Shown: positions 11,712 to 22,170 of the stretch, piece after piece
Layout of the letters: the number at the start of each line of letters is the position of its first letter
How positions within the stretch are numbered: the stretch's first letter is position 1
Assembly: GCA_036362985.1 (NCBI GenBank)
Contig: JAYGXS010000007.1
Span: 7,200,343-7,264,342, forward strand
From: Ligula intestinalis
Lineage: Eukaryota > Platyhelminthes > Cestoda > Diphyllobothriidea > Diphyllobothriidae
Length of the DNA: 64,000 bases
Reading direction: 5' to 3'
Made by a program: the position numbers and the translations under genes
Notes under the pieces: model-generated
The model's database searches: none
What the model was told of the DNA's origin: nothing
What the model saw: only the letters and a program-made list of their open reading frames with translations

Positions 11712-13325
11712 AATTGCTTCCTGGGACAGGGATGTTCGCTTGTATTGGCAAATGAATCTTATTCTTAATATGAATGTCAAAACGTCGAACAAAATCACAA
11801 CACGCTTTCTAATACGCCGCGAATCCCCAAGCATCCCCAGACCACATACATCGTCAAGAGGCGATGACACCTTGCGTCCTCACGCCTTCCGACAAAACGT
11901 GAAACAAGGACGATGGGCTGACATAAACTAAATGTCACACCCCTTCCCTTCCTTTTCCCAACTCCCCCATCCTTTTCAACCTCTGACTCCTGAGTAAGAC
12001 TACAATATGACCCCTTTCGCAACCTAATAACTCACTCCTCCTTTTCTCTAATTATTGCTGATTGGTTGCTTAAACGTTCGTAAGCTTTACCCTCCCTCAT
12101 ATTATTGTATTTGTGTGATGATTTATTAATCAAAAACGTTCCCTCACCTAAATGGACTTCCTGAAATTTTTTTTATACCATACCCTAAACCGAATTTACG
12201 AAAAATCTAACTGACGTTAAAGGAATCCCCAACTTTTTCAGGTATCCTTTCCTGTTGTCTCAAACATGGAACTTGCAATCACGGAAAACTTCCATGCTAG
12301 CCTTGCCGATGACTGCTTCCAAACTTTGGTTGTATAAAATTCCCTTTTAGGTCGCAACTTGGAACATTTACCACCGGAATGCACTTTCACGAATGCATTT
12401 CAGGTGTCCTCGTAGACGACATCATGTATTAAATTCTTGCCTGCTTTGAAAAATGCAGCATATGTATTACAGTACGACCAATACGACAGCATGACCAAGA
12501 CTATGCTATCATCACCTATGATTAAGGATTTCTGAGGAAATACAATGCATCAGGAAAATAAAGCCCTTGTTCCAGTAATGGCATCTGTTTCTTCTGGACT
12601 GCTGCCTAGAACTCGAATATTCTCCTCTATTGGCAATACAGAATGCTGAAAAATAAGAAGCCAATGCAAAACACTCTAAAGAACAAAATCGCATAATTAG
12701 GCATAACAGAATACGGTAATAGAATCATTATGGCAATTCCAGAGGCTAATTGATGCGTTTTAAGAGCAATACAGTTTAATATTATCGGCTTTGATCCTCC
12801 AAGCTCGGTTCCTAATCAGATGGAGAGAAGTCTTGGGAAGGCCAGAGTAGTAGGTAGAATATTTGCCTTAGAGAAGAAAAGGAGCATAGTTAGGAGACGA
12901 TTTAACTGGCGGACTAGTCGGGTCGGGTCCAGAGTGTGGCCTAGCGACAGTCATCCGGACAGCCGCTGAATGTTAGAAATTGAGCGAGTGATGATCAGGG
13001 TGAGGAATGTCAGCATGACTGTAGCCTTGGCGGGATGAGTCAGCGATCACGAGTTCCCACAGTGCCGCTTACGCCCAGTTCAGCCTTTCCACTAAACTTT
13101 GTATTGCGTGGGCGTCTCAGGATTAAACAATACTATTTTATGTATACTAGATGCTTCTCACGCTACGGTCTATGCTGCATGGTGATACAAATACTTTAGT
13201 AACGTCATGACATTTATGGGCTCCTGATGAGTCTAGACCGTTTTACTTCTTGTCATGTGCAAAACGGCTGCACGTGAAAAAAGCCACGCTAAACTTGCCG
13301 AAAATCTGTTTGAAGGTTTAACTCT
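11712..13325. other. Non-coding stretch between R1 units
   Basis: Sequence after the palindrome resembles that after the related motifs at 49.9 and 56.8 kb for roughly 60 bp, then diverges. A more GC-rich patch at about 12830-13110 has no recognised coding sequence. Nothing else was identified. Confidence 0.45.
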
Positions 13326-14399
13326 AGTGCATTTGCACTCACCTGCTGTGAATTTATTGCGTCATAATTGCGACGTTTGACTCTGGTGCGGTTTGACGGT
13401 CACCGAGTCCACAACGATAGTGATGCTCACTTGAGGGCTCCCGTGCCATTCTAAAAGGATAGACGACATTCTGCCTTGTCACTTTGTAATGTAGTTGGCA
13501 GGATTTTACCTTTGTCAAGCGATCTAAGCTGCATGATTCAGCATCTAAAAGACATTCGTCTGAGTGATATGCATTTGTCAACACATCGCGTGTTTAATAA
13601 AAGCTCTACGTACTCTGTGCATTGGTCTATTTTGATGGGCCGAATACCCGACAGGTGTCGTCGAAATTTCATCGCATTGCGTATCAAGTGACCACCAGGA
13701 GATGAACGCTTATAATGATGACGTTGCACGCACTTTCTTCAAGCTTATTAAGTCATAGATTGTGATGCTTGACATTCTCACGGTTAAGCGGACCCAGCCT
13801 CTGCGAGGACAATGATTTTCACACAATATAGGTCATGTGGTTCTCAAAAGACGAACACCAATCTCACATTTCTCTTTGGAATGCACACGGTGGGAGTTGG
13901 CAACAGTCAGGTGACTTATGCTCTATAATTTGGCATTAACCAGACATTCCTTAATTTTATATGAACTTGGCACGCTTTAGTTGATCTGACTACTCTCGCA
14001 GTACTGCAGATGACCTACTACTAAGCCACTATAGAGCAAGGCAAGAGGGATAAGCATAATTGGCAGACGTTGTGGGACTATCCTATTAAGTATCCTGTGA
14101 GTGTCAGTAGATGAGCGTTTTAATCAATGGGTCAGCACGCTCCTGTTTTGATTTTTGTGAGTCATGGATTGCGATGCTTCAGAATGATGCGCTTTTTCGG
14201 GTTCAGCGTCCACAAGGAGAGTGCTTTTCACATGATGTCTGCAGAATGGTTCCTAAAGCGCAGACGCCACTTTTACTTGCCACTTTGCAAGGCATATAGC
14301 AGGATTTCACATTTGTCTGGTGATTAACGCTCCGTGATTCAGCATCTAAGGGACATTCTTCTGAGTCATATAATTTTTCAAAACTTAACTTGATTAATA

Positions 14400-15349
14400 A
14401 ATGCTTCTAAGAAATAAATTGCATAATAGATTGTGATATAAGCGTCAAATAGAATACATATTTATAAAATAAAGCTTGCATGTACTAGAAATGGTCAATA
14501 ATTTACTGGAATCAAGAAAAATCTCACGAAAAAGAAGCTATTTTCTCAGTTTCTCTTACGATGATATCTCGTGTGGAACCAAAAGCTAAGCATAAAATTA
14601 TCGTTCCATATATCACGTCGTCCTCTACATGTAAAGAACCTGATATACATATATATATATATATATACATTTATATATATATTAAGAAGAATTGTTTTAA
14701 TAATTAAGGCTAGGTCAACAAACATCCCTGGCGGCGCATATGGTTTTCAAGATGGTGCTTTGGACAGAGCCATGCCTATCCCGACTAAACAAATTAAATA
14801 TTTTCTTCAGTACGTGGCCGTCTCAATAAACTTTCTAAAATATACCCTTTCATTATTGCCAGAAGTTGATCACTAGGGTACGCCAGTGTTATGGCGAGGA
14901 AATCAACTTAATGATATCAGTGCTCTTTTGTGCAACTGATGGTTCATGATCATTTCCATCCTTGCCGGGTGCAATTATTTGCAATGCTTCTGCTGTTCTC
15001 GGGGAAGTGTTGATGCACCCGGGCAACAGTTTTTCTCCTTAAATCTCTCAAATGGCATGCAAACCCCTACACTTCTGAACAACGCCTTAGGAGTTTCTTC
15101 ACTGTCGGCCCTTCCTTACCCAAATTCAAATTGCTGGCAACGCCACTGTTCTGAAATGTTCTGCAGATCAAATGCATTGAAAAACTGTCCTGTACCAATA
15201 GGGATTTCGAAGGTATTTACCTATATTTCCCTCAATAAAACCTGACGTTCTGCGAAGTCCCTTGAGAGAAAAGCGAGAGGACTCAATATTGAATGTGCTT
15301 CAATGCCTTTTCATGCTGCTGAATAACTGAAGGGCATCGTTGAAATTAC
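14400..15349. other. Stretch with AT microsatellite and unidentified short ORFs
   Basis: An (AT)n tract lies at about 14644-14690. Two plus-strand ORFs of about 100 codons (14571-14876 and 14946-15245) show no motif I know. The first reads through the microsatellite, and the second has seven cysteines but no clear domain. A short string near 15020-15120 resembles 48335-48420. Confidence 0.4.
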
Positions 15350-15680
15350 CTCGCATTACGTTTTTATTGAAACTCTCACGATTTATTGTTTTCATGATCA
15401 TATTGCACGCACCTTCTTTGGTTTTGTGAGTCGCCGAATTTCGGTGATCGACATGTTTTTTTTTGCAATTTGACAGTCCCAGCGTCCAGAAGGTCAGTGA
15501 ACTTCACATAATGGCTGTTATATAGTTCTTTAAGGGTGCACGTCCGTTTTGTTTACCTCCTTGAAATTCGCATGCCAATATTTGCGCTTCAACGTTCACC
15601 AATTAAAAGATATGAATATAAGACAGATGCATTTTTAATACTTCATGTGTTTTGTCAACGCTTTTAATAAATATGTTATT

Positions 15681-16045
15681 TTAAATATATTAATGTATCC
15701 ATTGAAGAAAATCTACTTTCATCGAAAAATTTTCAAAAACCCTGCCAATTATCAGAATTTGACGGAATTTCATAAAATTATCCCAAATGAATAATCATTT
15801 AATGCCTGGTATGTGTTAAAAGAAATGTCTCCTTTAAAATATATTGATAAAAGAAAAACTTTCGTTATGATTTCATCTGACGATTATATTGAAATATTAT
15901 TGCATATGTGTACACCGATCATATGCAGGCATACGTGACCTGGTATTTAAGCCTTTTAGCTGTCATGCATATGTGATCACACAACCGTACGGCATATGAC
16001 TAAGTATATCTTGCTTACTATATTTCAGTTTTATATATTTTTATT
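15681..16045. other. AT-rich DNA, nothing recognised
   Basis: No coding or repeat signature between the last R1 unit and the SINE pair. Confidence 0.45.
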
Positions 16046-16224
16046 TAGGTATTACCGGCAGAACCATTGGGACTTGCATTATACGTATTTCGCGTTCATT
16101 AGGTCTCACCAGATGCAGATACTCAACTCCAGTGCAGCCGCGAAAGTTGTCGCCTCACTCGAGATTCGATCCTACGTCTCTCCGCTCAGGAGCGAACGGC
16201 CTAACCACTGAGCTATCGGGTTCA
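16046..16224 (-). mobile_element. tRNA-derived SINE with hammerhead, copy 1
   Basis: The minus strand begins GAACCCGATAGCTCAGTGGT, with an A-box (TAGCTCAGTGG), and has a B-box-like GGATCGAATCT about 40 nt on. These are the internal RNA polymerase III promoter parts of a tRNA-like head. A ~60 nt linker leads to a hammerhead core and a tail ending AATGCAAGTCCCAAT. The element is almost collinear with copy 2 at 16247-16417 and lies head to head with it, about 22 bp apart. Pol III-promoted hammerhead SINEs are known from schistosomes (the SMalpha type); kinship to them is inference. Confidence 0.7.
16075..16117 (-). ncRNA. Hammerhead ribozyme motif in SINE copy 1 (A6 mutated)
   Basis: Minus-strand order: stem I TGCAT, core CTGGTGA, GACC with a damaged partner, GAAA, loopless helix III TAC-GTA(T), A, then stem I' ATGCA, fully complementary to TGCAT. 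Canonical cores need CTGANGA, so the A6 to G change and the weakened stem II predict inactivity. The GAAA box is intact here, whereas copy 2 has lost it. Confidence 0.6.
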
Positions 16225-16246
16225 AAGTTTTGCCCTATAGCTCATA

Positions 16247-16417
16247 GAACCCGATAGCTCAAGTGTTAGGGTGTTCGCTCCTGACCGGAGAGACGCAGGA
16301 TCGAATCTCTAATGCGGTGACAATTTCCGCGGCTTCACTGTAGTTGAATATCTGCATCTGATAAGACCTGATCAGGTCAAAATACGTATAATGCAAGTCC
16401 CAATTTTTCTGCCGATT
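16247..16417 (+). mobile_element. tRNA-derived SINE with hammerhead, copy 2
   Basis: Plus-strand copy of the same element: CCCGATAGCTCAAGTG (A-box region), GGATCGAATCT (B-box region), TGCGG...ACAATTTCCGCGGCTTCACT linker, hammerhead, then AATGCAAGTCCCAATT. The sequence after 16417 differs from that beyond copy 1, which marks the end. No intact tRNA fold is claimed. Confidence 0.7.
16353..16395 (+). ncRNA. Hammerhead ribozyme motif in SINE copy 2 (G8 and G12 mutated)
   Basis: TGCAT, CTGATAA (G8 to A), perfect stem II GACC-tgatca-GGTC, AAAA (G12 to A), TACGTATA, then ATGCA. Stems I and II are intact and the two core changes differ from those in copy 1, so the majority of the two copies still defines a complete type I hammerhead. 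Helix III is ATAC/GTAT without a loop, as in minimal hammerheads. Confidence 0.65.
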
Positions 16418-16731
16418 CTGCCTACACATTGAAATATGCCGGTATAATTTACTGTTACTTTCAAGTTCTTCGGAACTCGCGTGTCGTTGAGGAAGTTTCG
16501 CCAGTTTGCGAAATATTCTCAATCTTTCACAACTGTTTGACATTTTGCATGAAGGTTATCCCACACTGTAGATAGCAACTTCCTTGCTGAATTTTCCCCC
16601 AGCATTCTAACTGATGACTCACTAAAGATTTCATATACCTTTAGCTGCCCGGCAATACAAAATTGAGACAAATTCATTAAGCATTGAAGGATAACGTCTT
16701 GTGAGTTATTCCTTCTGCTTGTAAACATATA
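16418..16731. other. Stretch with two unidentified minus-strand ORFs
   Basis: Minus-strand ORFs of about 85-95 codons overlap this stretch, but the lower one runs into the SINE. No motif is recognised. Confidence 0.35.
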
Positions 16732-17267
16732 CAATTGTCGCCGGTTATAAAGGCCACGGTTAATAGGCCTAGCCACGTTTAAAGCTCAAATCAGCTTGGG
16801 ACGAAACTTAACGTAGCAAAATCCACTTGCTTATGAGCCCAGTCGCCGGTTACAAAGCCCAGTTTGCCAACAGGATAGAGTGAGATACTCATCTCTCTGC
16901 ACTCTTCGCACTGCAACGTGGTCTACAGGCATCAGATTTCACAAAATGTGACGATTTCTAGTGCCTGGATAAGGACATCAAAGAGCACTTGCGAGTGAAG
17001 TTTCCTCCAAAACAACTGCCACTAGACAACTTTCTTAAACTTGTCACAAATATTTGTTTAGCTTTTGTTATTGCTAAAAATATTGACAAACAGCATGTTT
17101 TTCTTGTACATAACCAAATTATATACAGAAAACAGTACATATGCAATGTATAGTGCCTATCCTACCTTTGCTAATCAAGAACTAGGACTCTCCGGTAGGT
17201 GCGGCCACCGCTTATTAAGCTCGATTCGGTCTGGGCCCGAGGTGGGCTTAATAACCGGCGACTACTG
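16732..17267 (+). mobile_element. Tigger/pogo-type MITE, copy 1 (536 bp)
   Basis: The ends are CAATTGTCGCCGGTTAT... and ...ATAACCGGCGACTACTG, imperfect terminal inverted repeats flanked by TA on both sides. The interior keeps the last part of a transposase reading frame, with a stop: CLDKDIKEHLRVKFPPKQ then LDNFL (about 16955-17040). This corresponds to the C-terminus of the longer element at 22171-23548. It is an internally deleted non-autonomous derivative, moved in trans if at all. Confidence 0.75.
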
Positions 17268-17424
17268 TACTTCGTTCATTTAAATAGAGACTGGAATAAT
17301 CACTGTTCCTCTTTAAGAACTGATCTCTCAGAAGTATCCTAACGGAGAGTTGCATAGACGACGATCCCATTTCAAAATATGTATTCTTTAAGATCTATGT
17401 TATATGGTTTGCCTTTGATTTTTT

Positions 17425-18355
17425 ATTCCTGCAAGGCTCAATTCTTGGACCTTTGATCTTCATCCTGTATGTTGATGACAGCCATCAAGAACTGGACCAC
17501 GTAAAATCATGGTCACCGATAACGTTAAGATCTGGCAGATTATCAAGCGCCCGAGCAACCGAGAAGCTCTGGAAAATAATCGCTGCAAACTGCATATGTG
17601 GTCACAGGGATAGCTCTTAGATTGTTATGTGCAAATGTGTGCCGTCCCCCACCTGTGTCCAAAGTACTACACCATACTCCGCAGCATGAGGCCAGATTTC
17701 CTGAGAAAACACTCCCATCCCCGTAGAAACTTTACAGAACGACCTTGGCATGTGGATACAGGGCAATCTGAAGCTTTCGATGCAATGTGCCAAGGCTGCA
17801 AGTAAAGCCAATGGAGTCCTGCACGCCATAAAAAGAGCGTTTATAGCTTTTGACAAAGATATTTTTCGCAAAGTGTACGGTTCATTCGTTGAAATACACC
17901 TAGAATATGTTATGCAGGCATATCAGCCATGGCTTGCAAAAGACACGATGTGTCTTGAGAAACTGCAGCGTCGGGCAACAAAGCTGGTAAGAGGTCTAAA
18001 AAACCACTCACACAAGGACAGATTGGTATGCTTAAATGTATTCCCTCTGTATAACAAGCAACAAATAGGTGATCATATCTTAGTTTACAAGACGATACAT
18101 GGTTTAAAGAAAGGATTTAGCTTTGAGGACATGTTGCAGTGGCACCTCTCGCCTCATCTTCGTGGACACATAACGAATCTACGCACGAAGATGTCTAAGC
18201 ATAACCTCCGCTCTGATTTTTTTCCCGCAACGTGTCATACAACAGTGGAAAAGCCTTCCACAGTCAGCCATGGAGGCCACTTCCCTTCAGATGCACAAAC
18301 AACGATTGGATAATTACACGCGTCCCCTGTTATCCCTCGAAGTCTAAACTCTAAA
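17425..18355 (+). pseudogene. CR1-like LINE, copy a: 3' part of the reverse transcriptase
   Basis: Plus-strand motifs in order: QGSILGP (17430-17455) and FILYVDD, the block before the active site; decayed sequence where the FADD box should be; then from about 17745 LGMWIQGNLKLSMQCAKAAS, RKVYGSFVEIHLEYVMQAYQ, LEKLQRRATKLVRGLK and FPLYNKQQIGD. These are the thumb and C-terminal blocks of CR1/Jockey-type RTs. The 5' part (endonuclease and RT fingers) is absent, typical of 5'-truncated LINE insertions. Frame changes occur near 17470-17745 and near 18230. The close relative is copy b at 21.5 kb. Confidence 0.75.
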
Positions 18356-19198
18356 TACCAAACTTACTTGTGAAAATAATGCTACTCACTGTTTGCCAAT
18401 ACCATGTTATTAGTGGTAATTTGTTGTACGCGTGCGTGAACATGACACACAGGCATGTAATCAATAAGGTTTTCAAATACATTGCCTATGACTCCAACTA
18501 AATAAAATTAAATAAACAGAAATTCCTTTTATGCCACCGACAAGTAAAAAATATTCATCTCTTCATTAAATTTTGGACTGAGATAACGAACCCTTTCAAC
18601 TTATCCTGTTTCATATAATGGAACCGTACAATGATGAACTATGAACTGAAACAAATTCCCGCTACGACAAATTAAAGTAACAAATGAGGTTAATGCAGAC
18701 ATTAAGGCGATACCTGTAAACATTGTAAACGCGCTGTCAAGCCAAAAGAGACCAAACACCTCCTGGATCCATATCACAGGTTTCCTTGTTAACCTGATAA
18801 ACGCATTAGGTTTTGCAAGGAGTACGTTCCACTCGTACGTAATTTTTCTATGCATTGTCAAAACAGTCGGTTGAATATGACCCGCAACTGTCATAATTAT
18901 TACAAGTAGGATACTTTAAACTAAAGAGATGGAGGAAATGTAGGATAACTGTCGTAACTTCTTGGTTACTGCTGAGAAAATTAATGATTCAGTGTGTACT
19001 TCATATGTGTAGTATCCATTTTTATGTTTCAATCAGCAAGATTCCCTTAATATAATTCCCGAATACGGAGAATCTACGATTTTAACGATATTGTACTTCA
19101 TATGAAGCACAGTCTGCTTGGGGTACCACAAAGCATCAAAATGCACGAATCCCCATTTAACACATAAGTCACATTCATTGCACAGATGTAACAGCTAT
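18356..19198 (+). repeat. 3' untranslated tail of CR1 copy a, shared with 23.55-24.38 kb
   Basis: About 840 bp align with 23549-24375, including AATGCTACTCACTGTTTGCC at the start, ATATAATGGAACCGTACAAT in the middle and AACAGCT at the end. Both follow the same RT end, so this is probably the LINE 3' UTR. The minus strand has a 97-codon ORF (18894-18601) whose hydrophobic block is partly preserved in the other copy but frameshifted. A third fragment lies at 30740-30897. Confidence 0.6.
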
Positions 19199-19206
19199 AC
19201 GAACTA

Positions 19207-19560
19207 AACAAAGTTCATGCAGTCAGATGGGTATGACAGCATCTTGGGGTAACTTGATGCAGAACTTTTTTGGGCTTATTAACCTTTATCAGCCAAGCAT
19301 AACCCTGAAAACCATCTGATCGGCCAAGGCAAACAAACTTACTGACATACGTCGCAAATGGTCCACCACTGGAGTCTATCAAATGCGTCATATGCACTTC
19401 ATCGAACAGCAGTTCATCAGCGCCTCACCAACTGCTATTTGCTGTCACTTCTGATGTGGTATATATTCACACAGATATNNNNNNNNNNAGGTCAGAGGTC
19501 CCAAACGGGTGACCACCTGCCAGGCCTATGCCGGCAAAGTCATAATAGCAGTAAGTGGGG
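19207..19560 (+). repeat. Family R5 repeat (~350 bp unit), with assembly gap
   Basis: Unit strings in order: GGGTATGACAGCATCTTGG, GGCTTATTAACCTTTATCAG, AAGCATAACCCTGAAAACC, GGTCCACCACTGGAGTCTAT, CATATGCACTTCATCGAAC, TGCTATTTGCTGTCA, ATATTCACACAGA, then after the 10-N gap GGTCAGAGGTCCCAAACGGG and GTCATAATAGCAGTAAG. Other copies are at 19561-19812 (inverted), 26452-26715 and 32477-32952. No ORF is conserved. Confidence 0.65.
19479..19488. other. Assembly gap (10 N)
   Basis: Ten unresolved bases inside an R5 unit. The ORF that reads across it is not meaningful. Confidence 0.95.
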
Positions 19561-19812
19561 TAAGTGACAGCAAATAGCAGGTGGCGAGGTGCTGATGAAC
19601 TGCGGTTCAATTAAGTGCTAATGACCCATCTGATAGACACCAGTGGTGGACTAACTGCGCTGTCTGTGTGTGTGTTTGTTTGTGCTGTCCGACCAGCTGG
19701 TGTTCACGGTTATGCTTGGCTGATGATGGCTAATAAGCCTGAAACAGTTCGGTATAAAGTTACTTCTAAATGCTGTCATACCCACCTTACTGCTATTCGT
19801 ATATATATTAAC
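19561..19812 (-). repeat. Family R5 repeat, inverted copy
   Basis: The reverse complement matches the R5 unit from AGCAAATAGCAGGTGG to GCTGTCATACCCACCTTACT. It lies tail to tail with 19207-19560. The minus-to-plus switch makes a local inverted pair around 19560. Confidence 0.6.
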
Positions 19813-19884
19813 AAAGTGAAGATACGAGGTCCAGATAAATTATCCCGATCATCATCCCCTAAATAAGGCAAAAAAACAAGGCGC

Positions 19885-19952
19885 TCTCGTGGACAACACT
19901 GTAATTGTGCTGACGTTTCGGAAATACACTATTTTACATTATCACAGTGGTG
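19885..19952 (-). ncRNA. Hammerhead-like motif, left terminal repeat of PLE3 (antisense)
   Basis: The minus strand reads CTGTGATAATG (decayed CTGATGATGG), AAATAGTG loop, TTTCC, then intact GAAACGTCAGC. It complements the right-end copy, in which the CTGATGA half is intact and the GAAAC half decayed. Together they define the ancestral motif. Confidence 0.5.
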
Positions 19953-19964
19953 AGTTTTGTTTGC

Positions 19965-20705
19965 CTGCATGTGCATGTCAAGAGGACTTCCGAGAGGAGG
20001 ATAACAACTATAGTCTATCGGAAGGCAACGAACTCTTAACACGTCCATCAATTCCAAAATAACCACCCAATCGGTCACAAACGCAGTTGCGTTAGATCTC
20101 CATCCCAACACGTCCAAACGCACTGTAGCGATGAGGACGGGAAAAAGGCGGAGGTGAACTACCTCAATTCTCTGTTCATATCTAACGGTTTTCCACGATC
20201 CCTCATTCAGGAGTGCCGACGAAGGCCCATCCGCAGTCGACCAGACGACGTGAAACCAATATTCTGGCTAGCGATCCCCTACGTGAAAAATGTTTCGGAG
20301 GCGACAGCTTGACTCTTGAACCCTTTCGGAATTGGGTCGGCCCACAAACCCGATTCAACCATCCGGCAGCAGATAATGAGTATTAAGTACCCGCTTCAGG
20401 CAACGGAACAATCTGCAGTGGTCTACATAATGCCCTGCCAAAATTGCAGTTCAAGGTATGTTGGTGAAACGGGTAAACGCCTCTGCACAAGACTGCATGA
20501 ATATTAACTTGCAGTCGATTGTGAGGATAAACTGTCACTGGTATACGGCTGCATGGATTGGGAGAAGCATAAGTTCACTGTGGAAAACGCCAAAGTCATC
20601 GGCCGATCCAACGACAAGACTGCCAGATTGGTGCTTGAAAGTTGGGCATCCGTGGGCACAATCAACAGAAATATTGATTTAAATCCAGCCTATCAGGCCC
20701 GATGA
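19965..20705 (+). pseudogene. PLE3 RT C-terminus, connector and GIY-YIG endonuclease
   Basis: Plus-strand translation: a piece of the RT C-terminus (CKRTSERRITTIVYRK), HKRSCVRS, then EVNYLNSLFISNGFPRSLI (connector, shared with the GYPHSFV/GYPRSFI blocks of PLE4 and PLE5). Next IPYVKNVSEA, a stop, GIGSAHKPDSTIRQQI, then the nuclease SAVVYIMPCQNCSSRYVGETGKRLCTRLHEY with GIY/YIG, paired cysteines and the catalytic arginine. A frameshift near 20507 leads to the C-terminus TARLVLESWASVG and NRNIDLNPAYQAR. Length is about 240 codons; the RT core is missing. Confidence 0.8.
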
Positions 20706-21324
20706 ACAAAATTTCAATCAGCCCAGACGAGGTCGCCGCCGGCGCTAGCAACTTTATCAACAGTGGTCACCGACACGGCCGGGGAGGAAAACTAATTACG
20801 AATCAAACGGCCAACATGCGTCATCAATCCACTGACGAGCCCAAACATGTAAGTTGGGTCCGCACTTTGAATGCCAACCAGTCCAGCCACCCGAGTATGG
20901 AAGGAGAGCCGATAGTAGCCGGTCAAGTGCACACGATATGCACACAGACCTGATGGTGACAACAACAGATGGACAGGCGATGGGGGATGTATGAGGACGT
21001 ACAGAGAGAGCCCATCGCCGAGCACACCACCGGGATGACTTATCTACCCATCAATGGACACCAGACCATGAACGAGGGCTGATCCGTGCATCTGGCTAAG
21101 AGGAAAGGCAAAGCAGTGGTCATACTACCGGGCTGGTTAACTTAGACGCGTTAGCGACACACGGACAGGCAATGGTTGACACACACGGGCGCCAGCCGCC
21201 CGCAATGGAGGTGCCGCAGCCAATCCACGGACAGCACGAAGTTCAGCGCTCGTTCGTCAGCCATCGCTTAAACACCAGATAGTCTGCGCGGCATTCCAAC
21301 TCTCGGCAAGCAGGAACACACAAC

Positions 21325-21390
21325 CCACCACTCTGATGATGGAAAATAGTGTATTTCCAAACTTCAGCAAAATTGCAGTGTGGTCCACGA
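21325..21390 (+). ncRNA. Hammerhead-ribozyme motif, right terminal repeat of PLE3 (sense)
   Basis: CTGATGA is intact at 21333-21339. It is followed by T, GGAAA, loop atagtgta, TTTCC (5-bp stem II), then AAACTTCAGC where the sister copy reads GAAACGTCAGC. Upstream CACT can pair with AGTG at 21378-21381, but stem I is not certain. The missing G12 suggests inactivity of this copy. Confidence 0.6.
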
Positions 21391-21436
21391 GAGTGCCTTG
21401 TTTTCTTCTTCGCCCTCTTTGGGGGATTATGATTGG

Positions 21437-21457
21437 GATATATATATATATATATCA
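21437..21457. repeat. AT dinucleotide microsatellite
   Basis: A short (AT)n run sits between the PLE3 terminal repeat and the next LINE fragment. Confidence 0.8.
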
Positions 21458-21477
21458 CGTGGTAGGACTTTCAGATC

Positions 21478-22168
21478 ACTTATTCCCACACCTGCATCCA
21501 AATCACTACGCCATACCCCAAAAAATGTGTACATATTACCAAATAAACACTCAAATTTCCTTAAAATCTTTCGATAAAAACCTTGGCATTTGGATACAGA
21601 GCAATCTGACGTTATCGATGCACTATGCTTAAGCTGCAACTAAAGAAATGGGAGTGCTGCACGTTATCAAATACGCGTGTCTAGCTTTCGAAAAAGATTT
21701 ACTTGGCAAAGTGTACGGTTCACTCGTTCGACCACAACTAGAATATGGCATATTGGCGTGGCGGCCATGGCTTGCAAAATACCCGACATGTCTCGAGAAA
21801 GTGCAGCGTCGGTCAACTAAGTTAGTAAGAGGTCTTAAAACCATTCTTACAAGGTCAGAGTTGCATGCCGTAATTTATTCCCCCTGTATTTCAGGCAACA
21901 AAGGGGGATCTTATCTTAGTGTACATGCATTGCGCCTTGAGGACATGTTTCAGTGTCATCTCATGACTAATTTCCGTGGACACACAATGAAGCTGAGCAA
22001 GAAGATGTCCAAGCTAAACTTCCGCTCTCAATTCTTCACGCAAGGGGTCATACAACAGTGGAATAACCTACTGCAGTCAGTCGCGAAGGCCACTTCACTA
22101 CAGTTGCACAACCAACGCTGCGGAAATTAAATGCGTCCCCTGTCGTCCCACGAAGTCTGAACTCTAAC
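21478..22168 (+). pseudogene. CR1-like LINE, copy b: RT C-terminal part
   Basis: Aligns with copy a (17650-18340). Motifs: FDKNLGIWIQSNLTLSMHYA, then after a frameshift GVLHVIKYACLAFEKDLLGK, VYGSLVRPQLEYGILAWRPW, LEKVQRRSTKLVRGLK. An internal deletion removes the copy-a segment around DHILVYKTIHGLKKG; the protein then resumes with LEDMFQCHL. The element is truncated at the 5' side at about 21478. The Tigger element at 22171 interrupts its 3' UTR. Confidence 0.75.
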
Positions 22169-22170
22169 TG

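Larger units (their letters stand above)
11281..15680 (+). repeat. Array of five diverged ~320-380 bp repeat units (family R1)
   Basis: Units at about 11281-11600, 13330-13620, 13690-13985, 14080-14400 and 15350-15680 share an ordered set of strings: a CACGCAC near the start, GTGATGCTTGACAT-like, GTCCA(C/A)(A/G)A(G/C), TTTACTTG(C/A)CA, TTTGTC(A/T)GGTGATT, ATTCAGCATCTAA..GACATTC, TCTGAGTCATATGCATTT and TTTAATAAA. All have the same orientation but are irregularly spaced. A related piece lies at about 54290-54430 and another at 58795-58925. No common ORF survives. They look like a dispersed non-autonomous element with local duplication. Confidence 0.6.
19865..21412 (+). mobile_element. PLE3 with inverted hammerhead-bearing terminal repeats
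   Basis: Coding remnants on the plus strand (19965-20705) lie between two terminal sequences that are reverse complements of each other. The left is 19865-19960 (minus orientation) and the right is 21325-21412 (plus orientation); both contain TCCACGAGAG.GCCTTGTTTT and the GTGTATTTCC stem with hammerhead core. The stretch between the stop at 20705 and the right repeat is a ~600 bp, GC-richer 3' UTR. This matches the known PLE plan of terminal repeats around one ORF. Confidence 0.7.

Noticed and set aside
13222..13250. CTGATGAGTCTAGACC resembling a hammerhead core with stem II
   Set aside because: No GAAA box follows (TTTTA instead) and there is no complementary stem I.
19590..19625. CTGATGAACTGCGGTTC in the R5 family, resembling a hammerhead core
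   Set aside because: The hairpin would need the core bases themselves, and a GAAA box at the end of stem II is not consistently present among the four copies.
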